From Amoebophrya sp. A120 (taxonomy: Eukaryota > Sar > Dinophyceae > Syndiniales > Amoebophryaceae), in contig CAJINV010000005.1 in NCBI GenBank assembly GCA_905178155.1, positions 8,471,591 to 8,535,590 on the forward strand: a stretch of DNA of 64,000 bases. The letters run 5' to 3'. Below, piece after piece: positions 50,886-61,539 of the stretch (positions are counted from its first letter, which is position 1; every line of letters begins with the position of its first letter). The notes below the pieces were generated by a model. The model had not been told where the DNA came from and did no database searches. It was given only the letters and a program-made list of their open reading frames with translations. The position numbers were made by a program, and so were the translations under genes.

Positions 50886-53294
50886 CCCGCTGCGTTTCAG
50901 CATGCTCTCCCAGTTCTGTTTTTTTGAAAGTTGCTACATTTTGAATTCAGTTTGAATTCAGTTCGATATCGACTTCGATAAGGAGTTTTCGCATGAGATT
51001 TCGAATAGGAGGTGAAGAGGAGATAAGATAGAATCGATCGCAGTTTCTTATCGCGGTTACCTGCGTTAGAATTGTGTTCGATTGGCTAGAAAAATAAAAG
51101 AAAAAAACTTAACAAGATACTAACCTCGAGGGGCACATGAAGGGATGTGGTGTGGCTGCTTCTTGGCGCATTGATCAAACATCACCCCGGATGCCCCTGA
51201 GGGCATCAATTTTCCTCTCATTAATTAAAAACAGCTTCCGCCCTTTTTTTTATTTGGTGCTGCATGATAGACGGATGCGAAAAGCAAAAGAAAAGACTCA
51301 GCAGGGGCTCAAATCCATAACTAGCGCGAGGCCGAGGAGATCAACGACATCGAGGGCGCATGATTCCGATTTCTTTTTTCAAGAAGAAGAAAGGGGGGAA
51401 ATTGAGCATCAACTGAATAGGCATGATAATATGTATGCGGGGCCCCTTTTTTGCTCTTGCTTCTTGGCTACAAGGTCTTGTAGGGACTGTTTCTCTCGGA
51501 ATTTGCTTCTGTTCCCTCCTTTGAGTTGTATTTTTTGAGAAGTCCATACTAGATGTGTCTGTGCAATAGGAGCCTCTTCTTAGCTCCTAGTAGCCAGCGG
51601 AGTCATGCAGTTCACTACTGGCAAACCCGCACCGAACTTCCTCAAATGAGATTTTTGACTTGTAGGCAGTAAGCAAAAAGCTCCAAAAGTTATAGAGACG
51701 ACGAAGCGCATACGAGTTGCCCATATGTGATTCTTGTATGACTCAAAATCCCTCCCAATTAATAACTGGAAAGCTTTATTGTAAAAAAGTATAACAAGAC
51801 AAAGAAACAAAAGCTGAGTCCAGTAAAGCTTTCCTGTATCCGTCTCTCTATAACAGCGCCAAAGAGCAGCGCTGCCCGTCCAGATGCACGCAGCATCTAC
51901 AGCTCTCCATCTAGAGTCCACAAAATTGCAAAGATCCCTGTGATCATTTTTTTCCGCCCTTTAGGTTAGATAGGAGGTGTCAGGGGGCGAGGTAGTGATA
52001 TAGGCTCGCACACCTGAGGACGTAGGCTCCCTTACTAGCTGTATGTGGGTCATTCCCGACGGTGGAGCGTGGTTTTATATGAGAACCAGGTAAGGCTTCA
52101 CTGCCGAAACGACGAAGAGACGTTGGCCCAGCGTAGCACTGTCAAATGGCGACCGAACCTATGCACAGCTAAGGTTTTCTAGCCACGGCAGTGTTGCTCA
52201 CTCCGTACCGGGTCCCGTGCGAGCAACCGTAGCCAGCGAAGTGGAGAGGGAAACCACTGCTCGGACGTTACCGGAGAAATTTGGTAGCGATTGGATCCCG
52301 GGAGCGCACCCACAGAACTTGTCCATGAACCTGTGAAGAACACGACGGCAGCGATCCCCGATCATTTTCATCAAAACTCCGATCAGAAGTTGCTATTGTG
52401 ATCTTTATAAGTTTATGGCTAAGATTATGTTTTCAAAAAAAAATAAAAAAATAAAAAGCCATGACCAGAACTTTTTTTGAAGAACCCTTCTTGATCTTGG
52501 CAAGAAACATCTCTTCGTTTCCCGTCCAAAGAAAAGTTCGCATAGCACGCGAGAGCAAACTGACAGAAAAATAAGTGGATCTGCATCGGGATGGTCCTGT
52601 GGACGATTGGTCACCTCCAATAAATCTGACCAATGTATGCAAACCCAAAGATCGGTATGTACGCTTCTCGATGCCAACCCGAGCATCGGTTAATAAAGTA
52701 TTTGCAAAATCTTCAAGATCGATCTTCCAAAATTTCGGGAGAAAAATCGTAAGGTAAGAGAAGATCAGCTCGACTCGGTTTCGGTAGATCGACAGCGATC
52801 ATTGAAAATCCGCCTTCCAGAAGGATCCTACTAGTAGTAGTAAGACCCGTCCCTTGTGGTCGACTGCTAAGTTGTGCCGCTTATGATCTAGTATGACTGT
52901 GAATTTGTGCACGATGAAGTCGAAGATTATTTTGGTGATCTGGTAAAATGTAAGACCACCCGAAATTTAAATTTGAATTTCCAAGCAACAAAAAAAAAAC
53001 AGCGTCGCATCTTGTATACTTCACAGAATCAGAAATAGAAGTACACCTACAACCTCCATAACAATCTTCATCACGAATTTTGACGACACCAAATTTTACG
53101 AAAGTAACCCAACTTTTCTTAAAGTGCTACAGTGCACAGGCATAACCTAAACGAACCTACCAACAAGCTTTCAGATTTTACTACAAAGGCAGAAGTTCTA
53201 CTTCCTTTAGATCCATCGAAAAACTACAGAAACCGGAGCATTTTTTCCTTTTCGTATTCAGAACATACATAACAAGCACCAAGATCTTCGAAAG

Positions 53295-56200
53295 ATGAAC
53301 AAGATGTTGTCTTCGTGTGCTGTTTTATTCTTTTCCCTAGCGGGCGGCCATCAAGTCGCAGTCCTGGCCGCCGAGTCGCCGACTTCCCCAGGAGGTGGTC
53401 CTCGTGGTCCCGCGCTGAGTATTCTTAATTTTCACGGCCAAGAGATGCAGAGGATTCCGTTTGCAGAATTATGCATTGCAAATATGTCTGGGTCTGGAAA
53501 CTTGTGATGTAAGTCTGTGAATCGTGGGCCCACTACAATATGCAGCCAAGCATGACAAGCTTTTGCATGTGCCATGTGCTTCGTTTTCCGCATGGCAAAC
53601 TGCGTTTTTGCATGACCACAGGGTGTCCGTCTCAACGATACGATACGATGACAGACAGGAGGCCCCGTTCCTGCTTACGCATCGCAGATCCAAGAGTCAT
53701 GCCAGACAAGCATGACAAGCCCTGCATTCTTCCAGACCCAGGCATTGTTGCAATGCATAAGATTGGTGGTACAACAACCGGACAGTTGCGGACCTTTTCA
53801 ACAAGGTGGAGACCGGCGAATGGGAGCCAGCGTCGGCGCACGAGGAGGATGCGGTGTTTGATTGTGGAAGTACCGCGCAGCTCCTCGCGGTCGATATTGT
53901 CCCCGTTCGCTTTGATAATACCTTATCACAAGAAAAAAATGTAGTCACAGGCAGTTACACACGACCCTACGGATGCAAGACCAGCAAGACGTCATGCAGG
54001 AAATGCGTGGCAGTCTCATTTCATGCGTGTTTCTTTCCCTTATAGTCTGCGCACCACAACAAGTTTTCTTTGCCATGCAGGACAACATCTTTGTGATGCT
54101 GAAACTACAACATCAAATGTGTAATAACTGTGGAGCCTTTTTTTTCCGGTGATATCCATGCGTCTTAGGAAAGTACCAACTGACAGATCCGCAGGTACTT
54201 GGGGGGTTTCCACAAGTACGGAAGGCTGCGCTTTTCTCTTCTTCGTCCACGCCCCCAGAGAGCAAAGATATACGGCTCCGATATGTCCGTGCTACGCGCC
54301 AGAAGCTAGCTTTTGCCACCCTGCTCAGAAAAATGTACCGCTTACTCACGGTATCCAGGAACGCCCCGCTACTTGAGTCTTCCGGTCCCACAGCGGAGAA
54401 GGCGGACCTGAAAAAGTTGCTGGGCGACTTCTGGTATGCTCTGCAAAAGTTGTGTCTGACACTCGTACGAATCGCACGCGTGCATGAAAACATCGGAGCT
54501 ACTTTCTTTTTACCTAATTCTGCATCACAATAAATTTTCATCTTCTTCTTGGAGAAATCATTTGCCAAATGCGATTTCACTACCAGTACGAAATAGTACT
54601 TTTGCAATGCATATCTGGCACGAGCATACGCACGCACCAGAAGTTGTAGAGGTGCAAGATGGGCAGCCTGGTCGTTTAGAGCACCAGCTTCGAGCCTTTT
54701 TGATGGGCCCCGGTCGGAGCACAAGATCGCCGCATGATCCGGCGCCCGCAGCGTATTTACTACCCGACGACGCGGAACTTCGTTGGTTTCTGAATCAGAT
54801 TATGAAATCCAAATGTGTCTGGGTCCTCTGGAACATGATGGCAACTTGTCATGCCAAATTTGAATCATGCAAAAATCTGTGTTGTATGATTGCCAACAGC
54901 TGCCCAGACTTTTGACCAAGTTGAGGGGAGGTTTGTTTCTCATGCAGGATTTTTGGCATTTGAGGTTGATAAAGTAGATCTCCCTCTTCACAGAATCCAA
55001 TCTGTCGTGGTCCTGAGTCCTGCATTTCAGACCTCATGAGTCATGTAAAACCTGCATGACCACGACGCCAATCTTTCCAGATCGGCAGATCGATATTTGC
55101 AATGCATACAGGTGGACCGTGCTCTCCTGTCGGCTGCAGCGGAGCCTCAAGAACAGGCGGAAGCGGAGTCGAAGATTGTCCTGCGTTATGGTTCTCCCGG
55201 ACAAGGAGTGAAGGTGTACTCAGCAGGGGAAATTAATCCTGGACACGTTAGAGTTAGCATTGAGGTGGGCGGCCCCCGCCCCGGCCCGGCCGCCGCAGAA
55301 AATCCTAGGCCCCGCCAGGGACGCGGCAGAGGACGTGGCAGGGGCCGCGGCCGGCGGGACAACGAGGTGGACCCGCAGCCGAAGGCGGAGCCGGTCATTT
55401 CCAACTATCCCAGAGAAAAAAGCAGGCAGGGCATATAATTTGTATATATGCAAAAACAATAAATACGCAAAAATAAAAATCTGTCACGGGCGGCCTTGTA
55501 GCATGCTGTTTAGGATCATTCGCAATACAGATTTTTTTGTGTATTTATTCTTGCATAATTATCTGCCTGCTTTTTGTTTTTTCTGTGGGATAATAGTACC
55601 AACCAAACTGTGCATATACCTCCAGAAAGCATGCCGGCGAAGATTTTGGCGAAAATTTCTCGGGAACAAGAACAACGGCGCGACCCACGAATGCGTGGAC
55701 GACACCTCAACTTATCAATAGGAAAAATCCCTCCTGCTCCCCATATCGAAATAAAGGCATGCTTCCGAGATGAATTTGTGTTGCTGATTTGAGGCCACAA
55801 ATCACATTTGTTTTGCAAGAAGACACGGGCACCAGAAGCTTCCGCCCCATTAACATTATGGAAGCGAGCTGCCATGCTGTTGGGCCTAAAAGTGGCCAGC
55901 CGCTTGCCGTGCTGCACAACTAGACCCAGACGGTCCTTCTACCTAGCTTGGGGAAGATCTGGCCGCAAGAGTGCCTCTCTGCAATACAAACCTGATTTCT
56001 TGTGTACACAAATTGAGCGTGAGATGAAAATCCGTTGTGATATGGGGAGGGGGGATTTTTCCATACGATACCACTCTCCTTTTCCTCCCGCGTGGCTCCG
56101 CACCTGGGATTATGGATTGTAAAAATGTCTGGGTCTGGAAGAATGCATGTTTGTCATGCTTGTCTGGTATGACTCTTAAATCTGTCATGCACGTTACCCA

Positions 56201-56815
56201 GGAGCTCTGTTTTTCTGTGATGCAGGAACGCAGTTTGTCATGCAGAATAGGCAACACCTAGAAGCTCAGAAACTTTTCATGCTGAGCGAGCATTTGTGGC
56301 CTCACATGAGACGCCACCCAGCATCACAAGTTTCCAGACCCAGACATTTTTACATTTGATAGGGGTTTGAGTGTGGTGGAGGACGGTTTTGAGATGGACC
56401 ATCGGCATGGAGTTGGGGCGCTTCTTCTATGCATTGGAAATATGTCTGGGTCTGGAAGAATGCAACCTGTCATGCTGATACTGGATAGTGCAAAAATCTG
56501 TGTAGCATGATTACCAAAAGCTGCCCACTTTTGTTGACCAAGCAGCGAGGGAGCTTCTCATGCAGACGAGGCATGATAGAGGTCGGGGAGGAGCAGAATC
56601 TGTCATGCTGGTGGGTCATGTATATGACAGAGGACCTCACGTGGTCGCGACATGGATGAAAACTGCCATGACAAGTCTTGTAACCTTCCAGACCCAGATA
56701 TTTTTGCAATCCATATCTAAGCATCACATGCGAGTTGGAGCTGCGTGAGGAGAACCGCTATGGCCTGACGCTCTCCTTCACCTTTCGTTTAGTTTTTCAT
56801 CACGGCATCCCCTGA
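53295..56815 (+). CDS. g14, putative secreted protein of unknown function (460 aa, 9 exons)
   Basis: Exons 53295-53469, 53765-53923, 54160-54434, 54619-54800, 55114-55405, 55604-55712, 56076-56110, 56367-56427 and 56721-56815 sum to 1,383 nt (461 codons). All eight introns are introners. The N terminus MNKMLSSCAVLFFSLAGGHQ has a basic start, hydrophobic core and Ala-rich end (VAVLAAES), so a signal peptide is likely. Near 328-342 is an Arg/Gly run (QGRGRGRGRGRGRR). Around 170-200 it is Leu-rich (LAFATLLRKMYRLL). The C terminus reads CELELREENRYGLTLSFTFR. No domain is recognised. The RG run would fit nucleic-acid binding, which sits oddly with a signal peptide. The joins at 53923/54160 and 56427/56721 rest on weak 3/5 repeats but give the only open frame. 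Confidence 0.75.
53470..53759 (+). mobile_element. Introner B, intron 1 of g14
   Basis: 290 bp. Flanks AGAAT and AGATT match 4/5. Its removal joins RIPFAE to WWYNNRTVAD. Confidence 0.87.
53924..54154 (+). mobile_element. Introner C-like, intron 2 of g14
   Basis: 231 bp. Flanks TACCT and TCCAT match 3/5. The ends TATCACAAGAAAAAAATG and the complement of TTTTTTTTCCGGTGATA pair. Its removal joins VRFDNT to CVLGKYQLTD. Confidence 0.8.
54435..54613 (+). mobile_element. Introner A, intron 3 of g14
   Basis: 179 bp, perfect TSD TCTGG. Diverged ends (GCAAAAGTTGTG). Its removal joins KKLLGDFW to HEHTHAPEV. Confidence 0.88.
54801..55108 (+). mobile_element. Introner B, intron 4 of g14
   Basis: 308 bp, forward orientation. 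Flanks CAGAT and CAGGT match 4/5. Its removal joins RWFLNQM to DRALLSAAAE. Confidence 0.87.
55406..55598 (+). mobile_element. Introner (C-related), intron 5 of g14
   Basis: 193 bp, perfect TSD CCAAC. TIR TATCCCAGAGAAAAAAGCAG pairs with CTTTTTGTTTTTTCTGTGGGATA, but seven extra bases (ATAGTA region) lie between the usual ATA end and the 3' TSD. Confidence 0.85.
55713..56070 (+). mobile_element. Introner F, intron 6 of g14
   Basis: 358 bp, the longest element here. Flanks CAACT and CCACT match 4/5. Its removal joins MRGRHLN to SPFPPAWLRT. Confidence 0.88.
56111..56361 (+). mobile_element. Introner B, intron 7 of g14
   Basis: 251 bp. Flanks GGGAT and GGGGT match 4/5. Its removal joins WLRTWD to LSVVEDGFEM. 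Confidence 0.87.
56428..56715 (+). mobile_element. Introner B, intron 8 of g14
   Basis: 288 bp, forward orientation. Flanks TCTTC and TCTAA match 3/5. Its removal joins HGVGALL to RITCELELRE. Confidence 0.82.
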
Positions 56816-58404
56816 CGCCCTCTTTGACTTATGTTTCCTAAAACTCTATGCTTTTAGGAGCCTTGAGCCTGAAGAGGACACGGAGGGGGTGGTCCTCTCC
56901 TGGCGTTTACTTACGTGAGTGGTACTGTTGGAGGGATGAAAAGTGATGTTGCAAAGAAGGTTGATCAGCATAGTAGATCTTGTTTTTTTGACTGCAAACA
57001 AGGTTTATCAGCAGCACCGCGGAGGTTTTTTGACTAGTACAACCTACCGCAGCTAGAGCTAGCGTAACAAGTCGTGCTTTTCGAAATTAATCATATGTAC
57101 TTTTTCAAGCGATGAACAATCAAAGGGGCCCGGGCCGAGGGAGTGGTCAGGGTCGTCTTCGTCTTCCCAAAACAAGCATTGTCCTATTCTACTAAGGATA
57201 AAAATCCACGTATTGAAGTTTTTGAAGTTGAAGACCACGAGGCAGTTGAAGTTTTTACAGTTTTTGAAGTTGAAACTATACAACAAAATTATGCAGCGGA
57301 CGAAGTAGCGCCAGCACCGGGAGTGGCATGCAGCTTCTGACATTGCAGGAAATGAATTTATCTTGTTTAGCACGTTTACTTTATAGGCCACGGAAGCAGG
57401 TCCGACTCAGAAGATCAAGGTAGTTGTATGATTTTTGAACTTGATCCCTATGGGAAGTGCAAAATTCAAGCTTCCCAGTGGGATTTTTTGTGGCAAAAAT
57501 GTATGATTTTTATTTACCCTTTTTTGGCTTGAGCAAGATGGACCTGTTTTTATTCCAAGGTCGTGTAGTTGTTGGCGACATTCTACACGGCAACTTGTAA
57601 GATCATTATATTGACCCCCTACTGGTACTAAAAAGGGATACTTCTTCTAGGGAAGAAGAAGTGGACCTTGATTTTGAACCTCAAAAATTTTTCGAACCGG
57701 CAGTCAAAAATTTAGATCGCGTGGAGTGTGTGACGAGAGCAAGTACTATAACATTAAATCCGTCAGTTCATCTTCTACTTGGAAATTTGCATACCTTGGG
57801 CGTGGTCTCCAGAGTTGGTCGCTGAACATTTATTTTCCGCCAAAATAAAGCTGAAAGCGCCCACATAATGAACATGTTGTATTATCTTCACATAGTGCGG
57901 ACCAGCAGCAGCTCCAAGAAGAAGGAAAAAGGATGACGATAGCCATGCACGCACATGATCCACGATAATTCGATCCATTATTGCAGACTACAGACACGAC
58001 TTTTTGCTAAACCAGGATACAACTAACGCGTGTGAGCTGTGAACTGAAATAAACGGAACACGGGAAGAACCTCCTCCAGCACGACAAGGACAATGATGTA
58101 GAAGAGCAAGAAGTTTGTGTGTAGTCAAGTTTGCGATTGCAAAGCCGAATCCACCGTCGAAATCAATGATCGTCTACGACGGCCCCTTGAAAGCGAAACG
58201 AGCCGGGACGAAAGCTCAGGAATTCAGAGGAAAGTCTGTTGTTCTACTAGTACTCGCGTAATATTTGTTCTTTTTCTTGTTCCGCTATAATTTAAGACAA
58301 CACGACGCTGCCCGCTATAATTTAAGACCCGTCCCGTCGGAGGTCGTCAGCCACGAAAAAGGCATAGATTTTTCTTGGTCGGGAAGATTCAAACTTGTCA
58401 TGCT

Positions 58405-58756
58405 CGGGAAGGTTTCAATCAATGCACAGAGTAGTAGGTGGCTAGCCAAGGTGGAGCCGAGTAAAAGATACAAGGTAGTACCATTGAAAAAGACCACAAT
58501 TGCGAAATACGCCGAACGAGGGGGGATAGCAGTAAACTATCCCTTGTAGAGAACAAGGCTGAAGACATCAGGAGGCAAAAAAATAATCTGAAGTGCTGCC
58601 CGATGAATGTTGGTGCTGCCCGATGTTGATGTGATTCAGCGTCCTCGGAGGCTCTTGCGGTAGTCGAGTTTATTTTATCAAGTTACAACATCACTAGCTG
58701 ATTGGTCATTTGATCTTTCGCCAAATTGTACTAAAAGTGACGACCTAAAAAGCCAT
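58405..58756. repeat. Dispersed repeat, copy 2
   Basis: Second copy of the 50555-50885 repeat, with small indels. A third, partial copy is at about 59120-59235 (TAGTCGAATTTTATCAAGTT, then CGCCAAATTTTACTAAAAAT). Confidence 0.85.
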
Positions 58757-58780
58757 GATCTCGCTCCTAAGTTCGGTGCG

Positions 58781-59036
58781 CCCACTACCCACCGGTCCTC
58801 AGCCGTGAAAACGCTGATTTTTGATTTTTTCCCGGCAATTTTAGAGCTCGAGCGCTGTCCATTTTTCCAAAATCGGCCTAGATTTGTTTTTCGTCTCAGC
58901 CCCCTGCGCCCGCTACCCACCGGTCCTGAGCCGTGAAAGCAGTGATTTTTCATTTTTTTCTTGCATTTTATGGCGACTGGACGCTGGCCAATTTTGCAAA
59001 ATTGCTTTGATTTTGCCTTTCGCTTTAGCCGCATGC
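58781..59036. repeat. Two tandem copies of a ~128-bp unit
   Basis: Both begin CGCCCRCTACCCACCGGTCC, continue AGCCGTGAAARC...TGATTTTT, and are followed by a third partial start (CGCCAGCTAATCC). Confidence 0.8.
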
Positions 59037-59412
59037 GCCAGCTAATCCAACAGGGGTCCAACATGGGAGATGTGGTTTTTTGCTCCCGTTAAGTAAGAAT
59101 AATCTCGAGTGCTGGTGGTCGTGTTCAGTTTTGGTGGCTCTTGCGATAGTCGAATTTTATCAAGTTACATTCATGACCAAGAACACTCGGTCTTTCGCCA
59201 AATTTTACTAAAAATGCGGACCTAGTAAATAAGATCTCGTTCGTCCTAACTTATCGATGAAAAGGATCAATCCACGTCGGTTCAACTCCGCCTGACAAGG
59301 TTGATGCAGGCAGCGAGGAAGTGGAGAAAAGCCAAAGCGATATCAGTCGGTCCGTCGGCAGCTGCATAAGTTCGTGGAAAGAGTCTCCACCTCACTGCGG
59401 TAGAGGAAGGGG

Positions 59413-59523
59413 TAATCATGCATTACAAATCTTTTTCTTGAGGTAGATCAGCATTACTCATGCTGAGGAAATTTGTAGTGCATTTATTTTATTTATACGA
59501 GTACGATACTTTTGCACTGCATA
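59413..59523 (+). mobile_element. Introner A relic outside any gene
   Basis: Has the interior and 3' end of family A (TTATACGAGTACGATACTTT, then TGCACTGCATA) in forward orientation but lacks the 5' TIR. No flanking exon or TSD was found. Confidence 0.8.
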
Positions 59524-60206
59524 TAGAAGTACCCGTACCGTACGCAAATATTAAAAGAGCAACCCAATCATGCTTACGTAAAAAGGGTACATACTGTTGG
59601 GAAAATAAACCAAAATGATGTTGAAAACAAGCATTGTCCTACCTGTTGTACCAAGCAAATGAACGTATTTTTTGAGCGCTGAAGTAAGTTTTGAAGAGCA
59701 TGACACGATGAAACTATAATACAAAACGCAGCGAAAGCACATGCACAAGCACTCCTGGCATGCTGCTTCTGACGATAGTTTATTTTGTTTACCACGTTTA
59801 TTATTATTTTTGAAACCACGGGAGGTGGTCCAGGTCCGACTCAGAAGTCAGACGGAGGAGAATTGATACAAGAATAGTTTTGTCGTTGAGAAGCAACTAT
59901 TCGTTTTATGTGTAGTACTTACTTGTACTACGCTTTGGAGGCTGCAGTAGTTTTGGTGTTTTGCTCTATCCTACTTGTTTTGAAATGCTTGTTTTGAACG
60001 GAAGTCAAGTGTACTGCTACTTTTACTTTATTGTGCACTTAGTTTTGAAGGAACGACATACAACTGAATTTTTGTCCGTAGAAGCAAGTAGAGCTTTGGC
60101 GTAAAGGATGAAGTTCTTCATCGTGTAAGATTTTTGACCACAGAAAATAAATTTTCTTTTTACCGATGCACAAGAACTCCTGTGATATAACGGGGTATTT
60201 TAGAAA

Positions 60207-60234
60207 AACAACCTGAGTTTTTACTCAGGTTGTT
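60207..60234. repeat. Perfect 11-bp stem hairpin
   Basis: AACAACCTGAG and its complement CTCAGGTTGTT are separated by six bases (TTTTTA). It lies in a gene-free area; it could be a transcript 3' hairpin or a small foldback. Confidence 0.75.
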
Positions 60235-61425
60235 CCACAACTTGCACCTCACAGGAGAAGAATCAGCTCCTAGCGTCGTCGACGAGTCCTCAGATAGCTC
60301 CCCACGTCGTCAAATCAGAAAAGGCAGACAGAAAAATCCGATGAATAGCGAGAAGATCAACACGCGAGATTCTTCTTGAAGATCAACACATAGCGAGAAG
60401 ATCAACACACGTGTGTTTGAAAGTAGCTCGCTCTCTAGCAAAAGTCAAGCGGAGCATTACGCTTGCCTTTTTTTAGTTTTTTTCCTTCTTCCTTTTTTCT
60501 CCAGGGGTGTAGAGTTTGTGCCTGCTCTCACTAGCAAGCCATCGCTCGAGAAACTTTGTTTTTTGTTTTTTCCTAGTACTAAACTGTCTTACAGCTCTTT
60601 TGATTACAAACATGTTCATTAATTTCACATGTGCTCTTACCACGTTACGTTTCAGCTTGCTTGTCACGTTATCTCTTTTTCTAGACAAAAGTTACAAAAG
60701 CCAAGATCTCCCGATGTAAGAAGGACTGTGTAAAAGCACTTTATGTTGTTTTGTTGCGTCTTCCGGTCGGCCTTTACGAAACTGACTACAAAAAACCGCG
60801 CCGGTAGATAGGGGGCGGTCTAGTCTACGGTCTAGATCGTCTCCGCTACCATTCGAAAACGCATGTCCCAGCTATAGTACAACACGAGCGGCAACCGACC
60901 CGAGTGTAGTCAGCCGGACCATTTTTAGAAGCCGTTGCGAGGTGGGCGGAGAGGCATCACGCGTGCAGAGGAACGAGAGGAAGGCCAGCGTTCAACTGTG
61001 TGATGTTCGTCGTATATTGTCCTGCCTAGTTCACTATGTCCTTTTGATACTCTCTGCACCTTTGCACCACTGTTCCTTCTGTTAGTTTGAAAATCACTTT
61101 GGAAAATAAAAACGTGGCTTGTAGTGCTTATTTGTCGCATTTTCGCAGATTTTGCTGTAAAATTCTTTAAAATTCACGCGCCACCGCTGTGAGACCCCTA
61201 TATGGATCCTCATAATGTTGCCGCGCACCTCAACCCTGTAGCGCTACGGCGTTTTAGTCGTCATTTTGTGTCTAGCATTGGCTTCTAGTGTTTACAGGTG
61301 GCAAAATCCCAGGGCGATAACAACGCGAACCGAAGTTGCAAACTTAGTTCCGAAATCAGCTGACCCGGGCACCTCCGTGCCAGCAGAAGTAAAATCTTTT
61401 GGCACGACTGTAAAAAATCAGTAAT

Positions 61426-61539
61426 TTTTAGGCGTAAACTGCCGTCAGCGATTTTCCTTAGTTTTTGTAGCTTTTTCTTGTTAAAATTGATCGCCGTAAC
61501 AATAGAAAACAGCAATTTTTAGGCGTAAACTGCCGTCAG
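61426..61539. repeat. Direct repeat pair
   Basis: AATTTTTAGGCGTAAACTGC plus CGTCAG occurs twice, near 61426 and 61512, about 86 bases apart, each preceded by an A-rich CAG motif. Confidence 0.8.

Larger units (their letters stand above)
49664..53294. other. Long intergenic region, no gene recognised
   Basis: 3.6 kb. Holds the 45-bp palindrome at 50321 and one copy of a dispersed repeat at about 50555-50885. The GC-richer stretch 51960-52380 has no open frame or RNA fold I can name. Confidence 0.5.

Noticed and set aside
1967-56715. Elements are Tc1/mariner-type insertions with a TA target duplication
   Set aside because: TA does flank the inner part of nearly all copies and that reading also keeps frame, but the 5-bp repeats just outside TAT...ATA are specific to each site and match the empty sites in the g10 copy. 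TA therefore belongs to the element ends.
1967-56715. Elements are ciliate-type eliminated DNA segments and not introns
   Set aside because: They are present in the assembled DNA of apparently functional genes, ordinary GT-AG introns in the same genes share their internal motif, and nothing shows a second, element-free genome. Not fully excluded without RNA and DNA data.
59255-59300. A tRNA-like T-arm (GGTTCAACTCC)
   Set aside because: No matching acceptor, D or anticodon arms could be placed around it.
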